This document shows positions 1-9,500 of a stretch of 15,911 nt of DNA, piece after piece (the stretch's first letter is position 1; every line of letters starts with the position of its first letter). Position numbers and translations under genes: made by a program. Source of the stretch: CAZOKZ01 sp964580585 (GTDB lineage Bacteria; Sumerlaeota; Sumerlaeia; SLMS01; JAHLLQ01). The notes below the pieces were generated by a model. The model did not search any database and was not told where the DNA came from. It saw nothing but the letters and a program-made list of their open reading frames with translations. The stretch lies in assembly GCA_964580585.1 (NCBI GenBank), contig CAZOKZ010000086.1:1-15911 (forward strand), in the 5' to 3' direction.

Positions 1-40
1 TTTGTATTTTCAGACATGCTTGAGAAGTAAAATAGTCGCT

Positions 41-66
41 GCTCCACGGAACAAAGTTCCACGAGC
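41..66. promoter_or_regulatory. Interrupted inverted repeat upstream of the first envelope gene
   Basis: GCTC at 41-44 pairs with GAGC at 63-66, and GGAAC at 48-52 pairs with GTTCC at 56-60 around an AAA loop; a CAC/AC mismatch separates the two stems. It lies 41 bases before the ATG at 108. No T-tract follows, so it is not a convincing terminator; an operator or a 5' leader hairpin is possible. The only promoter-like element seen is TAAAAT at 28-33, without a well-spaced -35 box. Positions 1-107 otherwise hold nothing I can identify. Confidence 0.25.
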
Positions 67-99
67 GGTTGTCCGTTTGGTATATTCCTAATGGCTTTT

Positions 100-104
100 G
101 GAGG
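100..104 (+). promoter_or_regulatory. Ribosome binding site GGAGG of the first envelope gene
   Basis: GGAGG stands 3 bases before ATG (108) and 6 bases before an in-frame GTG (111). It favours a start at 108 or 111 over the in-frame TTG at 69, which has no such site and would put 13 extra residues before the signal peptide. Confidence 0.6.
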
Positions 105-107
105 TGT

Positions 108-3100
108 ATGGTGAGTTGCCGTACGATCGTACTCGGTTGGCTTGCGATTGCGAGCCTGTTATTTTTTGTCGGGACAAGTGTGGCGCAAGCGCCGGTCACA
201 AAGGAATCGTCTGAAGCGACGCATGTGGTTTTCGTTCCTTATGACCGGATGACGGGACCGGAATGGGGCGAAGGAGAGTCGGTCCTGGTGCCGTACGCGC
301 GATTCCTGGAATTGCAGGGGACGGTGAATCCCGACCAGCCGGTAAAATACGATCCGGTGGCGACGATTGCGCAAATGAACCTGGAAGGGCGCGCGCGCGA
401 TTCGGTCGTGGTGCTCGATGGAACGTTGACGATTCATGTGCTGGCGGAACCGGACGATGTATTGGCGGTTCCGTTGCCATTTAATGGGGCGGCGTTAGAG
501 AGTTTGACGGTGGACGGTGCCGATGCGCTGGCGGCTCCTTCGGATTCGGCAGGCGTGTTATTACGGTTAAAGGGCGCGGGAGCGCGAACGGTTCATGTGC
601 GGTTTGCAGCTCCGCTGGCGCAAACCGGTGAAGCACGACGATTGGATGTAGGATTGCCACGCGCGGCGGCTTCATCGGTGCGTATTACGGTCGATAATGA
701 CGTTGAACTGGAGTCGCATGAATGGAATGCGCCGGCCGTGGTGGATTCGACGGAGGGAGGGGGATGGACGATTGTTGCGGCGGCAGGGGGGCGCGATCGA
801 TTGCGCTTGGGATGGAGTCCGCGCGTGGAAGCCGTTTCGATTGCGTTAGAAACACGGCTTTCGGTGGAAACGAAAATTGCCACGGAGATCGCAATGACGC
901 GCATGGATCTTCGCGTGGAGAGTAACGTCACCGTTTTAGCAGGCAAGACGGATATGGTGGCGTTTGAGATTCCCTCTGGCGTGCGTGTTTTTAACGTCGC
1001 GGGATCGTATGTTCGCGATTGGTCGGGACCCGATGAGAGCGGGCGTTTGACGGTGCATTTGTTGCGCGAGATGGATGGGGCGGTGAAAGTGGAACTCGAA
1101 GGTGAAATGGAGGCGACGGAAAATCTTGTCTCCGTCCCCTTGATTCGTGTGGCGAACGCGGTGCGGGAAAAAGGCGTTGTTTCCGTGATGCCCGACGATC
1201 GCGTGGATTTATGGCCGGAAACGGCAAGTGGTTTGCAGGCCACGACTCCAGACGCCAACGTGCATTCGCGCGAGGGCGGGCGATCCTGGCGGTATGGAGC
1301 GCCCAGTTGGAAACTGGTGTTGTCGCGAGCTGAGATTCAGCCCACGTTGCGATCCAATACTGTGTTGAACTATGAAGTTACCAATGAATTAGTGAATTTG
1401 GATTCAACCCACAAAGTGACGATTTCCGGGCGCGGAATTTTTCACACCCGACTCTCTGTTCCTTCGGGATATAAAGTGCTCGAAGCGAATCCCAAGCAAC
1501 TGATTTCGGGATGGCGTCAGGACGGAGAGTCTGTCGATATCAATTTCAGCAAAGAACAATCGGACAATGTGCAAGTCGGGCTGCGTCTTCAGAAAACACG
1601 AGGCAGCGTGGAAGAGGACGTCGAATTATTGCCCGTGAAGTTGGAAGGCGCAGACGAGGAAACAGGGCGCGTGGTGCTTTCGATGCCCCCGGCGCTGCGT
1701 CCGACCGAATTGCAAGCCGATGGTCTGCAATCCACCGATGTGCGCGAATTTGCGGTTCAACGTCAAATTGCAAGCAGCACCGAGTTTGGGGACGCGCAGC
1801 CGGTTTTAGGTTATCGATTTGTCGCGCCGACGTTCAAAGGGCGGGTGAAAATCGAAAGACGTCGCACACGATTAACTTGCGAGACGGCAATATTAGCTTC
1901 GATCGAGCCGACGTTGATGCGGATCGATGCGACGATGGATTGGAATGCGGAGTTTTCCGCCACCGATGAGTTTCAGGTTTTGGTGCCAGCGGAAATCGGC
2001 GAAGACGTGCGTTTCGACGGGACGGGAATCAAGGAAAAGACACGCTCGGACGAAACGCGCGAAGATGGCGCGGCGCTTTGGACGATTCGACTTCAGCGGC
2101 GTGTGTTGGGGCTTTACCGGTTGAATGTTTCGTACGATGTGCCGCTCGAAAGCAGCAACGATGGTAGTGCAACGACGACGGATGTGGCATTGGTGCGAGC
2201 GGAAAACGTGGCGCGTGAAACGGGGCATGTGGCGGTGTCGCGTGGTGAAAATCTGGAAGTGCGTGTCGCGGAATCCGAAGGGCTGGAGCGCCGCGATGTG
2301 AAGGAATTGCCCGCGAAATTGGCAGGTTCCTTTTTTGGCTTTCGATATTTCGATCCTGCTGCTGCAAAACTGAAACTGGAACTGGTTCGCCATGATCTGG
2401 ATACGGTTTTAGGAGCGTTGATTCGCCGTTTGCATATTGAAACGGTGGTCAACGACCAACGGGAGGCGGTGCATGAGATCTGGTTTGAAATTCAAAATAA
2501 CCGCGAACAGTACCTGGAGCTGAAATTACCAAAAGAAATGAGTGTTTGGTCGGCATTTGTGCGCGGTGTGCCGGTGCGGCCAGCTTTGCGCGAAAGCGAC
2601 GGGGCGCATTTGATTGAGTTGGCAAAATCGGAAACGGCTGCTTCGGCGTTTCGGGTGCGATTGATCCTGCGCGAGACATTGCCGGGCGGGGAACTTGGTA
2701 CGCGTGGGACGCTGGCCTTTGCACCGCCGGAAATCCTGAATATTCCGGTATTGCGCACAACCTGGAAGACGTACTTGCCGGTGGATTATCGCTATGTGTC
2801 GTTTGGCGGAACGATGCGTCATGAATCGGGACGTTCCACGCCGTGGTTGGCACCGGCGGCGGAGACATTGCTGAATGATGTGCCCGCTGATGCAGCAGGA
2901 GGCATCGCCGCGCGCACGCTTCATCCGCCCGTTAGCGGCGCGGCGACGAAATATGAGGCAACGGAATCTCCTGAAGAAAAACAGGCACGTGTGACGGCGA
3001 CGGCGCTTGATATTCCCATCGTTAAAGAAGGCGTGCAGTTTGAGTTTAGCCGGTTAAGCGGTGTGGGTACGGTTGAAATCGGTTTCTGGTCCAAAAAAGC

Positions 3101-3542
3101 GTTACTGATTTTGCAGGGTGGGTTCGCATTGGTCTTGTTCATCGGGTTATTGTTCGCCAGTGGGGGATCGCGGCGTCCGTTAGTGCTGATTGCAGCCGTG
3201 CTGGCGGCGTTGGTTGCAGCCAGTTTGCTCGATGGATTGGCGGGACGATTGGCGGCGACTTCGTTGATCACCAGTATCGCGGCTTCGGGTGTTGGATTGG
3301 TTTTGTTCGGGTGGCAAAAAGTCCGGGAAGCTGCACAGCGTCGGCAGCAATCGAGTGAAACGTTGTCGTTTGATATGGGAGAGCCGCTCGATCCAATGAG
3401 CGATGATTTTTTGTCAAAAACAACCGGTCAACAAACGGATGAATCAGCGGCGATGGAAAAAGAAGCGGAGGAAAAATCCAACGCGCATGAAGATACGCAA
3501 CCACTGATTGAGGATGACGAAAAACCCCAGGACGAGAAGTGA
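108..3542 (+). CDS. Giant secreted, membrane-anchored beta-rich protein (paralogue of both halves of the next gene)
   Basis: I do not recognise a named family. The 1144-residue product starts with a clear signal peptide: R5, a hydrophobic core at about 7-23 and an AQA end near residue 28. A VVFVPYD motif follows shortly after. Residues of about 29-960 are a long beta-strand-rich, mostly extracytoplasmic region. A block at about 789-900 (HEIWFEIQNN, LP, W-S-A-F-V, then RTTW and a Y-V-S-F-G-G element) recurs in both halves of the downstream protein. A low-complexity linker leads to three membrane segments at about 998-1017, 1025-1043 and 1050-1074. The protein ends in a tail rich in E, D, K and Q that is probably cytoplasmic. 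The start at 108 is chosen for its GGAGG site; GTG 111 is also possible. The stop lies 8 bases before the next start, so the two genes are very likely co-transcribed and their products may act together in the envelope. No catalytic motif was seen, so the function is unknown. Confidence 0.85.
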   Translation: MVSCRTIVLGWLAIASLLFFVGTSVAQAPVTKESSEATHVVFVPYDRMTGPEWGEGESVLVPYARFLELQGTVNPDQPVKYDPVATIAQMNLEGRARDSVVVLDGTLTIHVLAEPDDVLAVPLPFNGAALESLTVDGADALAAPSDSAGVLLRLKGAGARTVHVRFAAPLAQTGEARRLDVGLPRAAASSVRITVDNDVELESHEWNAPAVVDSTEGGGWTIVAAAGGRDRLRLGWSPRVEAVSIALETRLSVETKIATEIAMTRMDLRVESNVTVLAGKTDMVAFEIPSGVRVFNVAGSYVRDWSGPDESGRLTVHLLREMDGAVKVELEGEMEATENLVSVPLIRVANAVREKGVVSVMPDDRVDLWPETASGLQATTPDANVHSREGGRSWRYGAPSWKLVLSRAEIQPTLRSNTVLNYEVTNELVNLDSTHKVTISGRGIFHTRLSVPSGYKVLEANPKQLISGWRQDGESVDINFSKEQSDNVQVGLRLQKTRGSVEEDVELLPVKLEGADEETGRVVLSMPPALRPTELQADGLQSTDVREFAVQRQIASSTEFGDAQPVLGYRFVAPTFKGRVKIERRRTRLTCETAILASIEPTLMRIDATMDWNAEFSATDEFQVLVPAEIGEDVRFDGTGIKEKTRSDETREDGAALWTIRLQRRVLGLYRLNVSYDVPLESSNDGSATTTDVALVRAENVARETGHVAVSRGENLEVRVAESEGLERRDVKELPAKLAGSFFGFRYFDPAAAKLKLELVRHDLDTVLGALIRRLHIETVVNDQREAVHEIWFEIQNNREQYLELKLPKEMSVWSAFVRGVPVRPALRESDGAHLIELAKSETAASAFRVRLILRETLPGGELGTRGTLAFAPPEILNIPVLRTTWKTYLPVDYRYVSFGGTMRHESGRSTPWLAPAAETLLNDVPADAAGGIAARTLHPPVSGAATKYEATESPEEKQARVTATALDIPIVKEGVQFEFSRLSGVGTVEIGFWSKKALLILQGGFALVLFIGLLFASGGSRRPLVLIAAVLAALVAASLLDGLAGRLAATSLITSIAASGVGLVLFGWQKVREAAQRRQQSSETLSFDMGEPLDPMSDDFLSKTTGQQTDESAAMEKEAEEKSNAHEDTQPLIEDDEKPQDEK
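1130..1139 (-). repeat. Dispersed 10-mer GGGGACGGAG, copy 1
   Basis: Reads CTCCGTCCCC on the + strand and encodes part of V-S-V-P-L in the first envelope gene. It is the only exact copy in the first 5.4 kb. Confidence 0.8.
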
Positions 3543-3544
3543 GG
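3541..3544 (+). promoter_or_regulatory. Ribosome binding site GAGG overlapping the upstream stop codon
   Basis: GAGG lies 6 bases before ATG 3551 and overlaps the TGA (3540-3542) that ends the first envelope gene, which suggests translational coupling. It supports ATG 3551 rather than the in-frame GTG at 3539. Confidence 0.6.
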
Positions 3545-3550
3545 CGCGCC

Positions 3551-6500
3551 ATGAAAATCCTCACGATTGTTTCTCAAATTGCTTGTGCGGTGTTGCTGGT
3601 CGGTTGGGCCGCAGCGTCGCCCCCTGTCGAAGTGTTGCATGTGCCGCGCGGTGACGTTCCGAAATTAATCGGAGATGCACGCGAGGGCGTCACGTTACCG
3701 TTGAATGAAATTTTGTCGCTGGTCGAGCAAGCGGGTCGGAAAACCGCCACCGCCGAATCTCTCGAAGGGGTGCAGATTACTGCGCTACCCTTAGCGGGGA
3801 CAATCGAGGGTGAATTACTCGAATGCACGGGAGCGATTTCGTTTGTGAATTCGAGCCCAGAACCATCGGCGATCCGTTTATCTGGAGACGGAATCCAATG
3901 GACTGGTCAATCGATGGAGGGGACCGAGGAGCCAAGCGGTTTTCTGGTGAAGGTGGACGGGGCCGTTTGGTTGGTGGCTGAAGGCAATGCTTCCGGGAGT
4001 CTGGAGATTTCCGCGACGGTGCAATCGAGTTCAGGGGGATGGTGGTCGCTCGATGCGTTGAATTGCCCAGCCTATTGGCGAATTACAATGCCGGAAGGAA
4101 GCGAACCTCGGTCGTGTAACGCACCGTCGGTGTTGAATCGAATGACGGAAGAATCGATTTTTGAAGTTTGGCCGATTCAAAATCAAGCGACGCGTTTCGC
4201 ATTGCGCCAAACGACGCCTTTTGATGGCGAATCGGTTTTTCGTGCCAGTGTAAATCGTGGGGTAAACGTCAGCGATGGCACATTGTTGATCAACGATCAG
4301 GTGGTGGTGAGCGGTCGTATTGAAGCGGGGAAGAGCATTCGTTTTGAATTACCGGGTGGACTGGAACTGCTCACCGTTGATTCCAAAGATGACATTGAAT
4401 TAATCCGAACCCCTGAAGCGGTCGAAGCGACTGCGCGGCATGAAATGGCGGGGATGCGAATCGTCGCCGAGTTCGTGCCTCGGATTTCGGACAAAACCAT
4501 GCGTCTCGGTACATGGGAAATAGACAATTGTGTGCGAAACGATTTTTTGCACCTGTCGTCATCGGGCGAGTTGATTCCCGTTTTGATGCAGCAGCCGGAT
4601 TATTTTGTCGAAGCGCGTCAGGACGAAGATTATCGTACATGGATGATCGGTCAGGCGCTGCCCACGATTGATGTCGCGATCGTTCCGGCGCGTGCCGAAC
4701 GCGCTCCGTCGGTTTCCTCGACGATTCAGTTCAACGAACGGGTGGCGAGCGCCGTCGCGCAAATTCACCTGGTTGATACGCGCAGCGGAACGGTGGAATT
4801 TTCAGCGCCATCGGATTGGAATGTGACAAAGATCACAGCAACGGTGGATGGCCATGCGGTGGATGTTGGAACGACGGTTCGCGATGCGGTTCGCCATCTG
4901 GTTTCCTGGCAACCGGACCAAGGTGTGGACATTGTGCGCGTTGAAATGCAACGTCCGATGGCTTTCGATGTAACTGGCAAGGACATTGAATTCGTGTTGC
5001 CCCGGTTGGCGTTAGCGGATGGCAGCGCGTTGACGGAAGAGGCTGTTGTTACGTGGAACGAGGCGCTTGACGTTCGTAACGGAACGTTCCGGGATGCGAT
5101 GGTGGTGACGGAGGAGGAATTGACGTTTCCGGAATTGAATGGCACGCGCGGGAACCTGGCGATTCGAGCAACGGGAGCCGCTCCCGAAGCTCGATTGCTC
5201 GTTAAGCGGCGAGAACCGGATGTGAGAAGCCGTGTGGCAACTCTTTTGACGGTGGAAGAAGATCGGTTGGTAGTACAAAGCACCTTGTTTTACACGGTGC
5301 GTTTTGCACCGAAGGACAGGTTTCGTTTTATACTACCTGCGGGTACCGGGAACTTTGTACGTCTAACCGGCGGAGCTATTCGAGAATCGGGATTCGAAGC
5401 GCATGGGGACGGAGAACTTTGGACGGTGCAAACCCAACATGGTATCGTGGGCGATTGGGCGGTTTCGTTGGAATGGACGATTCCATACGATCCGAATGCT
5501 TCGATTCAAGCACCCCAAGTTTCTATTCAGGATGTGAGTTCTCAACGGGGCTGGCTGGCTCTCGAAGCGTCTCCGTCCCTGCGGTTGGACGTCGAGGCTC
5601 GGCAACTGACCGAGGCCGATCCGTCCGAATTGCCTGCTGTGGCGTGGCAATCGGGCCGTCGTCTGCTTAATGTCTGGCGATATCTCCGTCCCCCGTACGA
5701 TTTGCGCATCACGCCGGAGCGTTTTATTCCCGAAGATGCGTTGCGCGCTATTGTGGCGGAGGCCGAGGTGACCTCCACCGTTTCACCGGAAGGCGAGCGA
5801 TTTACGGAAGCCGTTTACAAGGTGATGCCACGCAGCGAACGCCAGTTCTTCGAAGTGATTTTGCCGATGCAGGCAGAATTGTGGTCTGTGTTGGTCAACG
5901 GTGAGGGCGAAAAACCCGCTACGCGGATCGAGAGTGATGGGTCGCGGCGTTTGTTGGTTCCGTTGCCGGCAGTTGCGATGGGGACGGAGACGATGACGGT
6001 TCGTTTGATGTATCGTGAATCCGGTGCAGCGTTGAATGCCGGGACTCGTTTGGAATTAAATGGTCCACGCGTACCGGTGCCGGTTAATCGCACCACGTGG
6101 AATCTGAATCTGCCACCGGGATTCGAGTATTTAGCGTTCGAGGGTTCCTTTGGCCCAACGGTGTTTCCGCGTGTTCCATTCGCGACATTTTTGCGTTCGG
6201 CATACTATCCCGAGAAGCTGATATTTGATGATACATCGACGGGAGGAGTTGTCTTTTTCGCGATCTTCCTGGTTTTTCTTGTCGTAATTTATGCGGGCGT
6301 ATCGGAGTATTATCGTCGATACCAACAGCAGAGTTCAGCGGGAAGTGAAGCCTCCTCTTCGAGACAGGAATCGCGGGGTTGCACCGTTTCGCTCATTGAA
6401 TTGATCGTTGTGGTGGGTATTATTGCGATTTTATCCGCCATTGCGACACCGAATTTTTTAGAAGCGCAGACACGCTCGAAGGTTTCGCGCGCATTGTCGG

Positions 6501-9500
6501 ATATGCGTTCGATGCGAACGGGTCTCGAAGCCTATTACATCGATCAGAATTCGTATCCACACAAACCGGAAATCTTGTGGCAGGGGACGGTGAAGTATTT
6601 ATCGGGACCATTTACCGACCCGTTTGCCCAACCGTCTGGGACATCCTTGCGGTATCTGGTTCATGGTGCCGCACTGGATCGTGCGCGGAGTGCGGGGTTG
6701 ATCGGACCGGGCGAGAATACTCAATGGATGTTATACAGTATCGGGCCTGATGGAATCGATGATGACGGGCGGATGCTTTACGATCCCACGAATGGAACTC
6801 TCAGCAGCGGCGATGTGATCGCAATTCAGCGCGCCGAAGAAAAAAGCGGCTGGGACTCTTACTATGGCGATCGGGTTAGCAGAATGGACGATCAGGTGAA
6901 GGATCGAGGGCAGCGGCACAAAATGCTCGAGCAGGCTCCGATGGAAGAAACAGCGCCGAGGTCAGCAAATGAGCCCATGGCGCAAATGCCGCCGGTGGTC
7001 ATTACCGACGGCGAGTATGATCCGGCAAAGGGAACCGTTTCCAGTGGCGATTTGTGGCGTGTCAAAGAAGGGACGGAGGAGGAAATGGCTGAATTAGAGG
7101 CGTCTAACAGGTTGGCTGAAAAACCAGCGGGTCCATTTTCAAGGACTGAAAGTGCTGAGGAAGATAATGCGTTTGGTTGGAATTCAGAATCGGATGGCGA
7201 TATCTTACTCGGTATTTCGACAACAGAAGCGGGAGCGAGCTCGACGGCGGGCTCAGGTGGCTTGGTCGGAGGAAAGCAAGCACTTGTCATTTCAACGAAG
7301 ACACGCAGTCGTGAAGCCGGACTGCTTTCGCTGGACATTGAAACGCCACGTGGAGGCGTTCAGCGCCGCTTCGAAGGGCTGTTTGAGGATGCACAATTAT
7401 CCGTGCGATTATTGGAGGAGCAACGATTCCAACGGGCACGTTTCCTGGTGAAGTTTATTGCATTCCTGATATTGGCATTGGTTTGGTGGAAACGACGCGA
7501 CGCGTTTCGCCATGTATTTATTTCGATTTTGGCGATCGCATTGATTGTCCCCGTTATTGTGCCTGGTCCGTGGGCTGCATTTTTCAATGCCGTGATTCAG
7601 GGGTGTTTGCTTGCGTTGGTACTTCCCGTTCTGGGGTGGATGATTCGTCGCGTGAACCGTCGGTTGCCGTCACGCGCCATGGTTGGTGTGATATTTCTGG
7701 GTGTTTTGACGGGTTCGGCCCCGGCTTTTGCGGATGAAACGGCGCAACCGGTTCGCCTTATTGTTCCGTACGACGAAGATTCGCTCGCGACGCAAACAAC
7801 CGGTATTTCCAGTACGTTTGTTGATCGAACAACATTCGAAGCGTTATGGAATGCCGCGCATTCGGATGAGGAAATTACTCCTCGGAAGCGTTTCGCCGCG
7901 CTGGCCGATTTTCAATTAAATGGTCACGTGGATTTGGATCGTGATAATATGCAGGGGACGGTGACGGTGCTTGCGGTGAATATGAAAGAGACACCGGCTC
8001 GCATAGCGTTGAAGATGCGCGAAGCCGTTCTGGATGATTTGTCAGGTGCCCAGGATGCTTCGATTGAAGCGACTTCCGATGGTTATATTCTGGTATTAGC
8101 ACCGAATACGTGCGCATCTTACACGATAGGTTTTTCGTTGCCTTGTTTGTTGAAAGGGAGCGAGGGCGAGTTCACGCTTTCGATGCCCGAATGCGCCTCG
8201 GGCAACTGGAACGTGGAAGTTCCCTTGTCGGCTTTGAATGTCGAGACCTCGGATCGATCAACTCCCATTCAAAAATCCACTGAAACGGGAACATTATTAT
8301 CTGGTTTTGTGAAATCGGGTATCAACAAGGTTCGTTGGCAGGCTGATACCTTGACTGTCAGGGACGGAGAAGCGGAAGCGCAGTCCTGGTCGGCGAAAAT
8401 GGATACGGATATTCGATGGAATCATTTGGGGTGGGCCGAATGGCGCGCCGAAATGCAATTTGAAGTTGTTGGGCAAAGCGGTGTATTACCGCGTGAAGTT
8501 GCGCTTCCAGTCGATTCGTCGATTCAATTGTCGAGTGGAACTGGCGATGGACTTCGACGCGTCCGCATAAAAGACAATGTGGCCTATTTGACGTTGGATG
8601 CGAAACGCACGGTTACGGTAATATTGAATGGTATTGTCTCGGGGGCGAAGAGGGACGGAGGCAGGTACATGTGGTCGATTGGAGGAATTCGTCTCGGTGA
8701 AAATCACGTGAAATCGCAAAATATCCGCGTGGAATGGAGCGAAGGGTTTCAGGTTGCGTCGCTCGATTCCGCGGGATTGGTACGTCATTCAGCACAAGAC
8801 GTATCCAGGGGATTTTCCGCTCATCAGTTTGAAGTGGTGAAGTCCGATTGGGCATTGTCGATGGAGCTTCAATCGCAGGCACCGGATTATGAAGTGGAAA
8901 CGAATGAAATCGTGTCGCTGGTACCGGGGCAGCCGATTCGACGCATGTTGGCAAAAGTGTACTTTCACGATTTTGCCCTTCCGACATTGAGCTTCGATGT
9001 CCCCGAAGGTGTTCAGGTCATGGATGTCAACGGTCCAGACGGAGTTGATTGGATTCAAATTGGTAATCGGTTGGACGTGCGTGTTCCCAGTGCTGTGATT
9101 GGAAACGAGTTGGAGTTGGATGTGCAATCGCGGTTTGTGCGCCCCTCCGGCGCGCTCGTTACCCTGATGCCGTTTCGTGTTTCAGGCGTCCCGAAATCCC
9201 AGACGCGATTGGCGGTCTCCGTCCCCGTTGACATGGATTTGATCGAGCGTGATCTGGCTGGGGCGACGGTATCGTCCCAATGCATTCAACGCTTGCGAAC
9301 TTTTCCCGATTTGATGGCCCAGTATAGTTTAAACAGTGCGCATAGTTGGGAATTAAAAGATAACCAAAAACCGTTGGAGTTTGAGCTCAAACCGGTAACG
9401 CGGTCGGCATTTACATCGGTGTATAATCGCGTGACGATCTCCGATGGAAATCAACATTTGCACGCCGTGGTGCGGTGCGAGCCGCGTCGCGGACGGCTCG

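Noticed and set aside
41..66. Hairpin before the first gene as a rho-independent terminator of an upstream gene
   Set aside because: The stem is interrupted and no T-tract follows.
69..107. In-frame TTG at 69 as the start of the first gene
   Set aside because: The 13 added residues precede a good signal peptide and there is no ribosome site before TTG, while GGAGG sits just before ATG 108.
3539..3550. GTG 3539 as the start of the giant fused gene
   Set aside because: ATG 3551 has GAGG at a 6-base spacing and begins a standard signal peptide; GTG would add only four residues and overlap the upstream gene's stop.
7640..7681. Independent internal translation start for the second module at ATG 7640 or 7679
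   Set aside because: No convincing ribosome site precedes either codon, the frame is continuous, and the topology works as one polypeptide. It remains possible but unsupported.
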